A DNA stretch of 64,000 nt from Prescottella subtropica. Lineage in GTDB: Bacteria; Actinomycetota; Actinomycetes; Mycobacteriales; Mycobacteriaceae. The stretch spans positions 62,001 to 126,000 of the forward strand of contig NZ_SKCH01000001.1 in NCBI RefSeq assembly GCF_005434945.1. Reading direction: 5' to 3'. Of this stretch, positions 1 through 7,773 are shown piece after piece. Every line of letters starts with the position of its first letter. The first letter of the stretch is position 1. The translations under genes were made by a program, and so were the position numbers. The notes under the pieces are model-generated. The model was not told the origin of the DNA, did no database searches, and worked only from the letters and a program-made list of their open reading frames with translations.

Positions 1-1011
1 CCGCGTCCCACTCCCGGCCCACCGAAACCGTCGAAGCGGCCGGAACGGTCCGGCCCCCGCCGACCGGGACGGTGGCTGCGCCGCATCGCACTGACGCTGA
101 TCGTGCTGCTGGTCGCATCCGTCGGCGGCATCTTCTATCTGGACACCAAGGTGAACCGCATCGACGCCCTCGTCGACTACCCGGGCCGCATCGCGGACAC
201 CCCCGGCACCAACTGGCTGCTCGTCGGGTCGGACAGCCGGGCCGGCCTGACCCCCGAGCAGGAGCGGGAACTGTCCACAGGCGGTGACGAGGGCGGCCAG
301 CGCACCGACACGATCATCGTCGTGCACGTCCCGAAGAGCGGCCCCACGACGATGGTGTCACTCCCCCGCGACTCGTACGTCCCGATCCCCGGCTACGGCC
401 GGGACAAGATCAACGCGGCGTTCGCGATCGGCGGCGCACCACTGCTGGTGCAGACCGTCGAGGAGGCCACCGGGCTGCGGATGGACCACTACGCCGAGAT
501 CGGGTTCGGCGGATTCGCCGGCATCGTCGACGCCCTCGGCGGCGTCACCATGTGCGTGCCGTACCCGATCGACGATCCCCTCGCCGGCATCGATCTGCAG
601 GCCGGCTGCCAGAAACTCGACGGACGCAACGCACTCGGGTTCGTCCGCACCCGCGCCACCGCACTCGCCGACCTGGACCGGATGAACAACCAGCGGGCAT
701 TCATGAGTGCCCTGCTCGAGCGGGCCACGTCCGCGACGACACTGCTCAACCCGTTGCGACTGTGGCCGACGCTGTCCCACGCGGCCGGGTCGCTGCAGGT
801 GGACGAGGGCGATCACCTGTGGAACCTGGCGGGGTTGGCGTGGGGTCTGCACGGCAAGACGATCACCACCACCGTCCCCGTCGGCGGATTCGACTACGTT
901 CCCGGTTCCGGCGACGTGCTGTTGTGGGATCGGGAGAAGGCCGGTGAATTCTTCGATGCACTGGCACACGACCGACCCGTTCCGGAAGGCCTTCTCACCG
1001 GCACACCGTGA
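1..1011 (+). CDS. LytR-CpsA-Psr (LCP) family protein, 5' truncated
   Basis: The frame is open from the first base of the window, so the start codon lies upstream. The visible part begins with a Pro/Arg/Lys-rich cytoplasmic stretch, then one membrane segment (around codons 29-45, ALTLIVLLVASVGGIFYL), then an extracytoplasmic LCP domain with WLLVGSDSR, RTDTIIVVHV, SLPRDSYVPIPGYGRDKINAAF and the later FVRTRATALADLDRMNNQ block. LCP proteins transfer undecaprenyl-linked glycopolymers to peptidoglycan; in mycolata they join arabinogalactan to the wall. The conserved Arg and Asp residues of the pyrophosphate pocket are visible. Its place just before a ferritin gene resembles Rv3840-bfrB of M. tuberculosis. 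The ligase role is inferred from family membership. Confidence 0.88.
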   Translation, partial: PRPTPGPPKPSKRPERSGPRRPGRWLRRIALTLIVLLVASVGGIFYLDTKVNRIDALVDYPGRIADTPGTNWLLVGSDSRAGLTPEQERELSTGGDEGGQRTDTIIVVHVPKSGPTTMVSLPRDSYVPIPGYGRDKINAAFAIGGAPLLVQTVEEATGLRMDHYAEIGFGGFAGIVDALGGVTMCVPYPIDDPLAGIDLQAGCQKLDGRNALGFVRTRATALADLDRMNNQRAFMSALLERATSATTLLNPLRLWPTLSHAAGSLQVDEGDHLWNLAGLAWGLHGKTITTTVPVGGFDYVPGSGDVLLWDREKAGEFFDALAHDRPVPEGLLTGTP

Positions 1012-1074
1012 CACTCGTCGCTGCCGTAACTTTCCCGGCACCACCACGGCAATGGTGACGGTAGTGTTCCATTC

Positions 1075-1605
1075 ATGACTGAAACGAGCGACTTCCACCG
1101 ACTGCTGCAGGAACAGATCCGCAACGAATTCACGGCCTCACAGCAGTACATTGCCGTCGCCGTCTACTTCGATTCGCAGGACCTGCCCCAACTCGCCGGG
1201 CGCTTCTACCAGCAGGCCGCCGAGGAACGCGACCACGCGATGATGATGATCCAGTACCTGCTCGACAACGACCAGCCGATCACGGTGCCCGGCATCGACG
1301 CCGTCGTCACCGAGTTCACGTCGGTCCGCGAACCGGTCGCACTGGCCGTCGCGCAGGAGAAGACCGTCACCGATCAGATCACCCGCCTGGCCCGCACCGC
1401 CCGCGACACCGGCGATTACCTGGGCGAACAGTTCGTGCAGTGGTTCCTCAAGGAGCAGGTCGAGGAGGTCGCGAGTATGACGACACTGCTGACCATCGTC
1501 GACCGGGCCGGCGGCAACCTCTTCAACGTCGAAGACTTCGTCGCCCGCGAGATGAGTTCGGCGGTGACGGCCGATTCGACCGCCCCGCGCGTCGCCGGCG
1601 CCTGA
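1075..1605 (+). CDS. bfrB: ferritin (BfrB-type), first of a tandem pair
   Basis: A 176-residue non-haem ferritin that would assemble into a 24-mer shell, oxidise Fe(II) and store it. Ferroxidase-site residues expected for the family are visible: E18 in RNEF, Y25, the EERDH block with E51 and H54, E95 in AQEK, and Glu residues in the LKEQVEE helix (127-131). There is no haem-binding Met characteristic of true bacterioferritins. The ATG follows a 63-bp gap after the LCP gene, and the length fits M. tuberculosis BfrB. A paralogue follows about 170 bp downstream with very similar helices, so this is a local duplication. Which copy is the main store cannot be told from sequence. Confidence 0.93.
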   Translation: MTETSDFHRLLQEQIRNEFTASQQYIAVAVYFDSQDLPQLAGRFYQQAAEERDHAMMMIQYLLDNDQPITVPGIDAVVTEFTSVREPVALAVAQEKTVTDQITRLARTARDTGDYLGEQFVQWFLKEQVEEVASMTTLLTIVDRAGGNLFNVEDFVAREMSSAVTADSTAPRVAGA

Positions 1606-1623
1606 CCGACCGCAACCCCTCCA

Positions 1624-1662
1624 CCGTGCCGCAATTGCCATTTCCCGACAATTGCGGCACGG
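1624..1662 (+). terminator. 14-bp stem-loop after the first ferritin
   Basis: Perfect inverted repeat: arms 1624-1637 (CCGTGCCGCAATTG) and 1649-1662 with an 11-nt loop. There is no strong T-tract, as is common for actinobacterial terminators. It sits 19 nt past the stop codon and before the promoter region of the second ferritin, so it probably separates the two transcripts. Confidence 0.6.
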
Positions 1663-1681
1663 CGCAATTATGGAAAGCCCA

Positions 1682-1694
1682 ACCTCATTGAGGT
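1682..1694. promoter_or_regulatory. palindrome upstream of second ferritin gene
   Basis: ACCTCA-T-TGAGGT is a perfect 13-bp palindrome about 80 bp before the second ferritin start, followed by the comparatively AT-rich stretch AGCACTAAATAAGGG. Position suggests an operator or activator site. It shares only part of the IdeR consensus (AGGT and ACCT elements, but wrongly oriented and spaced), so the cognate regulator is unknown. Confidence 0.35.
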
Positions 1695-1774
1695 AGCACT
1701 AAATAAGGGAACACTAGCCTGGGTGAGGTTCCACTTGGGTGACAATCCCGCCCGGGCAGCGATATCTTCGACAC

Positions 1775-2326
1775 ATGAGTGCCGCAGATGATTCGCACCG
1801 GACGAAATTTCACGCACTTCTCCACGACCAGATTCGCAACGAGTTCAACGCGTCGCACCAGTACCTCGCGACCGCGGTCTATTTCGACAATGCGGATCTC
1901 CCCCAGTTGGCGTCCCACTTCTACAAGCAGGCCAACGAGGAACGCAACCACGCCATGATGATCATCCAGTACTTCCTGGATCGGGACATCACCGTCGAAC
2001 TCACCGGCGTGGACGCCGCGACAACCCACTTCGAGGACGCCCGCGAACCCATCGCGCTGGCCCTCACCCAGGAGAAGGCGGTCACCGAACAGATCGTCCA
2101 ACTCGCCCGCACCGCCCGCGACGACGGCGACTACCTCGGCGAACAGTTCATGCAGTGGTTCCTCAAGGAACAGGTCGACGAGGTCGCCCGCATGACGACC
2201 CTGCTCACCGTCGCCGACCGCGCCGGCACCAACCTGTTCGACCTCGAAACATTCGTCGCCCGCGAAATGGACAGCGCCGACGACGCCGCCGCCGGTGCAC
2301 CCCCCGTCGCCGGCGGCAAGATCTGA
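1775..2326 (+). CDS. ferritin (BfrB-type), second of a tandem pair
   Basis: A 183-residue paralogue of the upstream ferritin, with the same iron-storage fold. Conserved landmarks are RNEFNASHQYLA, EERNHAMMIIQYF, LTQEK and the near-identical block DYLGEQFMQWFLKEQ. The ATG at 1775 was chosen because homology begins there (MSAADDSHRTKFHALL); an in-frame ATG at 1739 would add 12 unrelated residues. It has its own upstream region after a stem-loop, so it is probably transcribed separately from its sister and could respond to different signals. The C-terminus is Ala/Pro/Gly-rich and diverges from the first copy. It is followed directly by a long perfect hairpin. Confidence 0.92.
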   Translation: MSAADDSHRTKFHALLHDQIRNEFNASHQYLATAVYFDNADLPQLASHFYKQANEERNHAMMIIQYFLDRDITVELTGVDAATTHFEDAREPIALALTQEKAVTEQIVQLARTARDDGDYLGEQFMQWFLKEQVDEVARMTTLLTVADRAGTNLFDLETFVAREMDSADDAAAGAPPVAGGKI

Positions 2327-2341
2327 GGCCACCCTCCCGAA

Positions 2342-2396
2342 ACAGCTGAAGGGACCCTTCGTGCGCTGCGAGCGAACGAAGGGTCCCTTCAGCTGT
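2342..2396. terminator. 21-bp perfect hairpin, dispersed repeat family A (copy 1)
   Basis: Arms 2342-2362 and 2376-2396 are perfectly complementary (core CAGCTGAAGGGACCCTTCG). The loop itself contains a 4-bp stem, CGCT/AGCG. It lies between a plus-strand ferritin and a convergent minus-strand gene, so it can terminate both. The central 53 nt are about 87% identical (46 of 53 by eye), loop included, to a second copy at 48147-48199, which shows it is a dispersed repeat and not an isolated terminator. Confidence 0.8.
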
Positions 2397-2408
2397 AGAA
2401 CAGGGACG

Positions 2409-3323
2409 TCAACGCAGGGTGACCTGGCGGCCGCGCAGGCCGTCGCGGGCGCGGACTTCGGCGGCGGTGAGGGGGGTGTCGACGGCGAGGGCGTCGTCGA
2501 GGCGCTTGCCGAGTTCGACGGTGGGGGCGGCCCATTCGTCGGGGTGCTTCTCGCGGTCGAGGTCGAAGACGGGGACGAGCAGGCCGTGGGTGCGGAAGGA
2601 TCCGGCGAAGCGGGAGCCTTCACCGAGGTGGAGGCCACCGGCGGCGTGGACGCGGGCGAGGGCGAGCATGAGCGCATCCTCGTCTTCGGGGCGGACCCAG
2701 CGCAGGTGGGCGCGTTCTCCGGCGTCGACCCACCAGGCGGCGACGACGCCGTCGGCGGTGAGTCGTGCGGACGGCATGATCGCGGCGTTGGCCTGTGCGA
2801 CGGTGGCGGCGACCTCGGGGGCTGGCCGGACGCCCTCGGGGATCCACCAGTCGAAGTTCTGGTGGACGGTGACCCGGGGGAGGGTGTCGGCGTCGAGGAC
2901 GTCGTTCAGGCGCGGGCTGTCGGCCTGCGGGTCGGCGAAGGTCAGTGAGGTGCCGGGTGCGGCGGTCTGGGCCCAGGTGACGGCGGCGCCGAGGTCGGCG
3001 CCGGGGTCGGCGGTGTGGGCCTGCACCTGCAGTCCGACGTAGCGTCCGGCGGCGGTGTTCTCGTCGCGGACGAGGGCGGCGACGGCGCCGGGGAGGACGG
3101 TTGCCGCGGTGACGGGCTTGCCGGTGTCGCGGACGGGCAGTTCGACGAGCGCGGACGGCACGAATTCGCGCAGGGCGACGAGGTCGCATTCGGCGGCCAG
3201 GCCGGCGAACGGCCGGGTCGGTGCGGTGGACTCGGCTTCCCGGTCGAGGCGGCGCTGTTCGAGCTTCGCGGCGCGGTTGCTGCCCGGCTTGGGACCACTG
3301 TTTCTCTTGCTCTTCTTAGCCAC
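2409..3323 (-). CDS. DUF5926 family protein
   Basis: A 304-residue soluble protein starting with GTG and a very basic tail (KKSKRNSGPKPGSNRAAK). The body contains the family-like stretches FAGLAAECDLVALREFVPSA, NFDWWIPEG, ALARVHAAGGLHLGEGSRF and HGLLVPVFDLDREKHPDEW. Proteins of this type are widespread in Actinobacteria and are sometimes annotated as SecA- or topoisomerase-like, but no enzymatic motif is visible and the function is unknown. It is the last gene of the minus-strand group rhodanese - DUF4328 - GlpQ - DUF5926, 33 bp after glpQ, and ends just before the family A hairpin. Confidence 0.75.
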   Translation of the reverse strand: MAKKSKRNSGPKPGSNRAAKLEQRRLDREAESTAPTRPFAGLAAECDLVALREFVPSALVELPVRDTGKPVTAATVLPGAVAALVRDENTAAGRYVGLQVQAHTADPGADLGAAVTWAQTAAPGTSLTFADPQADSPRLNDVLDADTLPRVTVHQNFDWWIPEGVRPAPEVAATVAQANAAIMPSARLTADGVVAAWWVDAGERAHLRWVRPEDEDALMLALARVHAAGGLHLGEGSRFAGSFRTHGLLVPVFDLDREKHPDEWAAPTVELGKRLDDALAVDTPLTAAEVRARDGLRGRQVTLR

Positions 3324-3356
3324 GAAGCCAAAACCTACACGGACACCCGCGGTATA

Positions 3357-4121
3357 TCAGCCGCCCAGCAGTTTCTTGGTGCGTCCGGGATGGTTGGTGG
3401 CCACCCAGTCCACGCCGAGTTCCTTACAGAGGGCGACGTCGGCGGGGTCGTCGACGGTCCAGCAGTAGGTGGCGCGGCCGGCGGCGGCGGCCTTGTCGAC
3501 GAGTTCGGGGTGTTCCCGCAGGGTTTTGACGGACGGTCCGATGGCGGTGGCGCCGACGGTGGTGGCGGCCCCGCCGCCGAGGTAGCGGGACGCGTCGCCG
3601 AGCAGGACGGTCGGCAGGAGCGGGGCGGCGCGGCGGATCCGCCACACGGCGGACGCGGCGAACGACATGACGACGGCCCGCGAGTGGTCGGCGGAGGCGG
3701 GGGCGGCGAGTCCGTAGCGGGCGAGTTCGGCGAGCACTTTGGATTCGACGAGTCCGCCGTAGCGAACAGGATGCTTGGTTTCGATGAACAGTTTGGTGGG
3801 CCGGGACGTCCAGTCGAGGGTGAGTTCGACGAGTTGCGACAGGGTCAGCAGGCCGGCGGGTTCGCCGTCGGTGCCGTAGTCGAGTTCGCCGAGCGATTCG
3901 AGGGTCATCTCGCTGACGATGCCGGTGCCGGACGAGGTGCGGTCGACGCTGCGGTCGTGGACGCACACGAGGTGCCCGTCGCGGGTGAGCCGGACGTCGC
4001 ATTCGAGTCCGTCGGCGCCTTCCTCGAGGGCGAGGTCGTAGGCGGCGAGGGTGTGTTCGGCTTTCGCGGCGGATGCGCCGCGGTGGGCCACCACGTGGGG
4101 TTCGCGGCGGTCGGGTTTCAT
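3357..4121 (-). CDS. glpQ: glycerophosphodiester phosphodiesterase
   Basis: A 254-residue GDPD TIM barrel that would hydrolyse glycerophosphodiesters to glycerol-3-phosphate and an alcohol, for lipid turnover or phosphate scavenging. Catalytic residues are visible: H13-R14-G15, the E40-x-D42 metal ligands in GLECDV, the general acid H55 in VCVHD, and Lys in IETKHP. The ATG at 4121 overlaps the stop of the upstream gene (ATGA), giving translational coupling. No signal peptide is seen, so it is probably cytoplasmic. It corresponds in content and context to GlpQ1 (Rv3842c) near bfrB in mycobacteria. Confidence 0.92.
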   Translation of the reverse strand: MKPDRREPHVVAHRGASAAKAEHTLAAYDLALEEGADGLECDVRLTRDGHLVCVHDRSVDRTSSGTGIVSEMTLESLGELDYGTDGEPAGLLTLSQLVELTLDWTSRPTKLFIETKHPVRYGGLVESKVLAELARYGLAAPASADHSRAVVMSFAASAVWRIRRAAPLLPTVLLGDASRYLGGGAATTVGATAIGPSVKTLREHPELVDKAAAAGRATYCWTVDDPADVALCKELGVDWVATNHPGRTKKLLGG

Positions 4122-5062
4122 GCGGCGGTCGCCTCCTCGGGTGGGGCGGCGGATGCGCCGCTGCGGGGCATGTTGATCCAGCGGTGGCCGCGGCGGGGCC
4201 GTCCGAGCAGGTCGCGGCCGTCGAATCGGCGGATGACGTGCAGCGTGAGCAGTGCGGTCGCGGCGGCGACGGCGGCGGTGACGGCGGCGAGGAGTACGCC
4301 GTCGGCCTGGGCTTGGAGGGTGTTTCGGCCACGCCAGAGCAGGCCGGCGGCGACGAGGACGCCGTTGGTCACCCAGGCGACCCACCAGAGTCGGACGGCG
4401 ACGACGGTGCGGCGGTCGCCGGCGATCTCGGTGAGGTACACGCCGGGCATCACGAGGTTGACGATCGGGACGAGCACCCCGGCGGCGAGGACGCGGGGGG
4501 AGCGCGGGTCGGCGAGGCCGCGGGCGCCGAGGACGTCCCGGCGGGTGACGACGAGGCGGCATGCTGCGGCGACGGCTGCGGCGACCGCGACGAGGGGCGC
4601 CGACAGTTGGGTGGCCCACACCAGGGCGTCGGACACGGCGAGGGTGATCGGGTCGACGAGTCGGACCCGGTTGAACAGGAGCAGCCCGTACCGGAAGGCC
4701 TCGGCGACGGCGGCGAGCCCGAACACGATCGCGGTGCACGCGAGGAGGGTGGGGGCGAGGTCGGCGGCGACCTCGGTGCGGGTGAACCGGTCGTCGGGTT
4801 CGGCGGGCGGCGGGTCGAGCAGCCCCCACCGCGGTGTCTGCGTGTACCGGGGCGTGGGACCGAGGGGGCGGGCCACGGGCCGACTGCGGCCGATCGGCGG
4901 GTACGGGCTGCGGGCGACCCATCGGAAGTGGCGTCGGGAGGTCGGGGCGGAGACGTCGGTGGGGGCCTGCAGCGCGCTGTGGCAGCGCGGGCACCACTGC
5001 GCGGGGACCCCGTGCACGGGCCACCGGGACGCGCAGCGGGTGCAGGCCTGGACGACGCTCAC
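4118..5062 (-). CDS. DUF4328 membrane protein with N-terminal zinc-ribbon-like motif
   Basis: A 314-residue protein. The N-terminus has CTRCASRW followed by QWCPRCHSAL, a CxxC/CxxC zinc-ribbon-like pair. A Pro-rich linker follows, then a polytopic DUF4328 region with roughly six hydrophobic segments (for example LLACTAIVFGLAAVAEAF, SAPLVAVAAAVAAACRL, AAGVLVPIVNLVMPGVYL). Start GTG at 5062 overlaps the TAG stop of the rhodanese gene by one base, and the stop overlaps the glpQ start. The three genes are therefore one operon. It may be an envelope partner of the cytoplasmic phosphodiesterase; the biochemical role is unknown. Confidence 0.78.
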   Translation of the reverse strand: MSVVQACTRCASRWPVHGVPAQWCPRCHSALQAPTDVSAPTSRRHFRWVARSPYPPIGRSRPVARPLGPTPRYTQTPRWGLLDPPPAEPDDRFTRTEVAADLAPTLLACTAIVFGLAAVAEAFRYGLLLFNRVRLVDPITLAVSDALVWATQLSAPLVAVAAAVAAACRLVVTRRDVLGARGLADPRSPRVLAAGVLVPIVNLVMPGVYLTEIAGDRRTVVAVRLWWVAWVTNGVLVAAGLLWRGRNTLQAQADGVLLAAVTAAVAAATALLTLHVIRRFDGRDLLGRPRRGHRWINMPRSGASAAPPEEATAA

Positions 5063-5409
5063 TAGTAGATCTTCGCGGACCCGGGGTCGCCGTCGGAGGT
5101 CAACGGCAGACCCGCCTGCTGCCAGGCGACCATGCCGCCGGAGACGTTGTAGGCGTCGTACCCGATGTTGTTGAGGTATTCGACCGCGAGGATCGAGCGT
5201 CCGCCCTGACGGCACACGACGTACACCTCGGCGTCGATGTCGATCTCGTCGGCGCGGGCCGGGATGTCGACGAGCGGGATGTGCTGGGCGCCGGGTGCGC
5301 GCCCGAGGGCCCATTCGTCGTCCTCGCGCACGTCCAACAGGACGACCGCCTCCGACGATTCGGCCGGAAGTTCGGTCACGGACACGGTGGGAACGTGCGG
5401 GGAGCTCAC
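5062..5409 (-). CDS. single-domain rhodanese (sulfurtransferase)
   Basis: A 115-residue rhodanese-fold protein with the DVRE motif (26-29), the GAQHIPLV loop and an active-site Cys66 in the loop CRQGGR (66-71). The GTG at 5409 (VSSPHVPTVSV) is preferred because homology starts there; upstream in-frame codons give 37 low-complexity residues extending into the DnaA-box region. Single-domain rhodaneses carry sulfane sulfur as a Cys persulfide. It leads the rhodanese - DUF4328 - GlpQ operon, with 1-nt and 4-nt junctions. The sulfur acceptor is not indicated by neighbours. Confidence 0.85.
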   Translation of the reverse strand: MSSPHVPTVSVTELPAESSEAVVLLDVREDDEWALGRAPGAQHIPLVDIPARADEIDIDAEVYVVCRQGGRSILAVEYLNNIGYDAYNVSGGMVAWQQAGLPLTSDGDPGSAKIY

Positions 5410-5554
5410 GACACGATTCTGGCACGGGACCCGTTCGGTGGCAGACGATCTCCTGTCCCGACGCGTTGTCGATCGTGATCCGGTCGAGACCATGTGCAGT
5501 GAAATTCTCACAAATGACACTCAAATTGTGATCCGGGTCACTATTCGAGTCGAG

Positions 5555-5682
5555 TTATCCACAGTATCCACAGGGTCATCCACAGCTCTGAACAACTTTG
5601 CGGCGGTTTGTTCACAGGTCAGGGGCTGCTGCCCGCGATCCGTTGACAACTGTGCACCGCCCGTTTTCCACAGCGATCCACA
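5555..5682 (+). other. cluster of DnaA-box-like sequences in a 334-bp intergenic region
   Basis: The intergenic stretch 5410-5743 has one perfect DnaA box, TTATCCACA (5555-5563). It also has same-strand near matches: GTATCCACA (5564-5572, abutting the first), TCATCCACA (5576-5584), TTGTTCACA (5608-5616), TTTTCCACA (5664-5672) and CGATCCACA (5674-5682). An AT-richer segment (about 5500-5555) lies directly upstream. The arrangement recalls an origin or a DnaA-titration/reactivation locus, but dnaA and dnaN are not adjacent, so it is not the usual oriC context. The region also carries the promoters of the divergent rhodanese and LLM genes. Confidence 0.6.
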
Positions 5683-5743
5683 GGCCGTGCGCAGCCGGCG
5701 ATCGGATGCACGTCACAGCAGACGGTGCGGCACAGTGGACCGC

Positions 5744-6670
5744 ATGGACCTGAGAATCTTCACCGAACCCCAGCAGGGCGCCACCTACGACGATCTCCTC
5801 ACGGTGGCACGGACCGCCGAACAGCTCGGCTACGACGCGTTCTTCCGGTCCGACCACTACCTCGCGATGAACGTCGAGGGACTGCCCGGCCCCACCGACG
5901 CCTGGATCACCCTGGCGGGGCTGGCCCGCGACACGTCCACGATCCGTCTCGGCACGCTCGTGACGTCGGCGACGTTCCGCTACCCGGGTCCGCTCGCCGT
6001 CGCGGTCGCCCAGGTCGACGCGATGAGCGGCGGACGCGTCGAATTCGGTATCGGTGCTGGCTGGTTCGAGGAGGAGCATCGCGCGTACGGCATTCCGTTC
6101 CCGTCGATCGGGGAACGGTTCGACCGCCTCGAGGAGTCGCTCGCCGTGATCACCGGACTGTGGGAGACGCCGGTCGGGCAGACGTTCAGCCACGACGGCA
6201 CCCACTACCCGATCGTGGACTCCCCCGCGCTGCCGAAGCCGGTGCAGTCACCGCGGCCGCCGATCGTGATGGGCGGCATGGGCAAGAAGCGCACCCCGGC
6301 GATGACGGCACGCTACGCTGACGAATTCAATCTGCCGTTCGTGTCGCTCGACACGACCGTCACCCAGTTCGAGCGGGTCCGGCAAGCGTGCCGGGCGATC
6401 GGCCGCGACCCGGAGTCGCTCACCTACTCGAGCGCGCTGGTCCTGTGCTGCGGCCGCACCGACGCCGAGATCGCCCGCCGGGCCGAACGGATCGGACGCG
6501 ACGTCACCGAACTCCGCGAGAACGGTCTCGCCGGCTCACCGGCCGAACTGGTCGACAAGATCGGCCGCTACCGCGAGGCCGGCACGCAGCGAATCTATCT
6601 GCAGACCCTCGACCTCGCGGACCTCGACCACCTCGAGCTGGTGGCGTCGGACGTGATGCCGCAACTGTAG
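5744..6670 (+). CDS. LLM-class F420-type oxidoreductase
   Basis: A 308-residue luciferase-like TIM-barrel protein. Landmarks are the N-terminal MDLRIFTEPQQGATYDDLL, the DAFFRSDHY segment, GTLVTSATFRYPG, and RVEFGIGAGWFEEEHRAYGIPFP typical of the F420-dependent LLM subgroup, then PIVMGGMGKKRTPAM. Such enzymes transfer hydride between F420 (or FMN) and diverse substrates; the substrate here is unknown. The ATG at 5744 matches the family start, and longer upstream reading is low-complexity. It is divergent from the rhodanese operon across the DnaA-box region and is followed 12 nt after its stop by a repeat hairpin. Confidence 0.85.
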   Translation: MDLRIFTEPQQGATYDDLLTVARTAEQLGYDAFFRSDHYLAMNVEGLPGPTDAWITLAGLARDTSTIRLGTLVTSATFRYPGPLAVAVAQVDAMSGGRVEFGIGAGWFEEEHRAYGIPFPSIGERFDRLEESLAVITGLWETPVGQTFSHDGTHYPIVDSPALPKPVQSPRPPIVMGGMGKKRTPAMTARYADEFNLPFVSLDTTVTQFERVRQACRAIGRDPESLTYSSALVLCCGRTDAEIARRAERIGRDVTELRENGLAGSPAELVDKIGRYREAGTQRIYLQTLDLADLDHLELVASDVMPQL

Positions 6671-6682
6671 GCAGCTGCGCTG

Positions 6683-6728
6683 CCCGTGCGTCTTTTTGGT
6701 AGCTGCTACTACCAAAAAGGCGCACGGG
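6683..6728. terminator. 20-bp hairpin, dispersed repeat family B (copy 1)
   Basis: Arms 6683-6702 (CCCGTGCGTCTTTTTGGTAG) and 6709-6728 pair with a single G-U-type mismatch and a 6-nt loop. Flanking GCTGCGC and GCGCAGC extend the stem across a bulge. It directly follows the LLM gene and includes a T5 run, so it should act as a terminator. A second copy at 15106-15151 matches at about 41 of 46 positions. Confidence 0.8.
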
Positions 6729-6772
6729 TGCGCAGCGCCGACCCGACGCAGTACCGTCACTCCGTCAATTTG

Positions 6773-6790
6773 GTTGAACGTTAGTTCAAC
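6773..6790. promoter_or_regulatory. GTTGAAC-N4-GTTCAAC operator-like palindrome
   Basis: Perfect 7-bp inverted repeat with a 4-bp spacer, 42 bp before the start of the secreted Ig-like protein gene. The same architecture, TTGAAC-N4-GTTCAA, occurs at the start codon of the TetR gene at 47491-47506, which suggests a shared regulator. Confidence 0.5.
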
Positions 6791-6832
6791 TGTTCGGGGT
6801 CGGGGTAGGGCTCGAGAAGGAGTGGGAAGTCT

Positions 6833-7717
6833 GTGAAGAAGAACATGCGTCGGATGGTGGCGGGTGCGGGTACCGCGGTGCTGGCGGTGGGTGTCGCGAC
6901 GTCGTTCGGTGCCGCGACGGCGAATGCGTTCTCGGTGAACACGAACGAGGGCATCGGCGGCCGCTGGACCATCGATCGGACCATCGAGGACGTACCGGCC
7001 GGCACCGGCACCCGGCCGGAGATCGGCAGCCGGATCAAGGTGAGCGCCACCCTCGGCACCGACAACGTGCTGCCTCCGACCGTCACCGCCGTCAAGGATG
7101 TGCACGATCCGTGCCTGACCTACGTGACGGACAGTTCCCGGATCAACGGCAAGGGTGTCGGCACCGAGTCCGAGGCCGACTCCGTCCGCATGACCGGATC
7201 CTGGATCACGAAGTCGCTCAGCTACGAGGTCCAGTACGACGTCACCCCGAACTGCGCGGTCGGCGTCGACCTGCTCTCGTCCGTCCACGTCGCGGCGAAC
7301 CTGAGCCTCAGCACCACGCCCACCACGGTCGGCCCGACGTTCCAGGTCACGAAGGCGGCGACTGCCACGACCGTCACGGCCACCCCGGCCCCGCAGGCCG
7401 GTGCGGCCTCGACCCTGACGGCCACCGTCTCGGCGGGCGCCACCGGCGACGTCGAGTTCTCGAACGACGGCATCGTCCTGGGCACCGCCACCGTCGTCGA
7501 CGGCACTGCCACCGTCGTGTGGACCCCGGCGGCCGCGGACGCCGACCGGCTGTACTCGATCACCGCCGCATACCGCGGTGACGCGAGCCACGAGGGGTCC
7601 GTCTCCGACCCGCTGACCGGCACCGTCGCACCGGCCGGCGGCACCGGGTCGCTCGGCTCCCTCGGCTCCCTGTCGGGACTGTTCGGTTCGCTGTTCTCGG
7701 TGTTCGGGACCCGCTAG
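6833..7717 (+). CDS. secreted Ig-like (Big_3-type) domain protein with Gly-Ser-Leu tail
   Basis: A 294-residue exported protein. The GTG start follows a GAAGGAG ribosome site. Residues 1-32 form a Sec signal peptide (two Lys, Arg-Arg, then AGTAVLAVGVATSFGAATANA). The mature N-terminal half is unassigned, with two Cys (DPCLTY and NCAVG) that could form a disulfide. Residues about 178-265 form a bacterial Ig-like repeat (TVTATPAPQAGAASTLTATV through YRGDASHEGSVSDPL). The last 26 residues are rich in GSL repeats with Phe, a hydrophobic tail that may anchor to mycolic lipids. Function is unknown. Expression is probably controlled by the TTGAAC palindrome just upstream. Confidence 0.8.
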   Translation: MKKNMRRMVAGAGTAVLAVGVATSFGAATANAFSVNTNEGIGGRWTIDRTIEDVPAGTGTRPEIGSRIKVSATLGTDNVLPPTVTAVKDVHDPCLTYVTDSSRINGKGVGTESEADSVRMTGSWITKSLSYEVQYDVTPNCAVGVDLLSSVHVAANLSLSTTPTTVGPTFQVTKAATATTVTATPAPQAGAASTLTATVSAGATGDVEFSNDGIVLGTATVVDGTATVVWTPAAADADRLYSITAAYRGDASHEGSVSDPLTGTVAPAGGTGSLGSLGSLSGLFGSLFSVFGTR

Positions 7718-7732
7718 ACACCCGGGCCGTTC

Positions 7733-7773
7733 CCGGCGTCCGCTGCGCGGTGACTACCCGCAGCGGACGCCGG
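7733..7773. terminator. 15-bp inverted repeat between convergent genes
   Basis: Arms 7733-7747 (CCGGCGTCCGCTGCG) and 7759-7773 are perfectly complementary with an 11-nt loop. The right arm lies inside the last codons of msrA, so the element can serve as a bidirectional terminator for the convergent secreted-protein and msrA genes. Confidence 0.6.

Noticed and set aside
1682-1710. IdeR/DtxR iron box upstream of the second ferritin
   Set aside because: Only about 11 of 19 positions match the TTAGGTTAGGCTAACCTAA-type consensus, so I list the palindrome without naming a regulator.
3015-5174. Long plus-strand frame opposite DUF5926, glpQ and DUF4328
   Set aside because: It is antisense to three well-supported genes, and its translation is low-complexity Gly/Arg/Ala sequence typical of high-GC shadow frames.
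5410-5743. Chromosomal origin (oriC)
   Set aside because: The DnaA-box cluster is suggestive, but neither dnaA nor dnaN flanks it, as they do in oriC of Actinobacteria. I report it as a DnaA-box cluster only.
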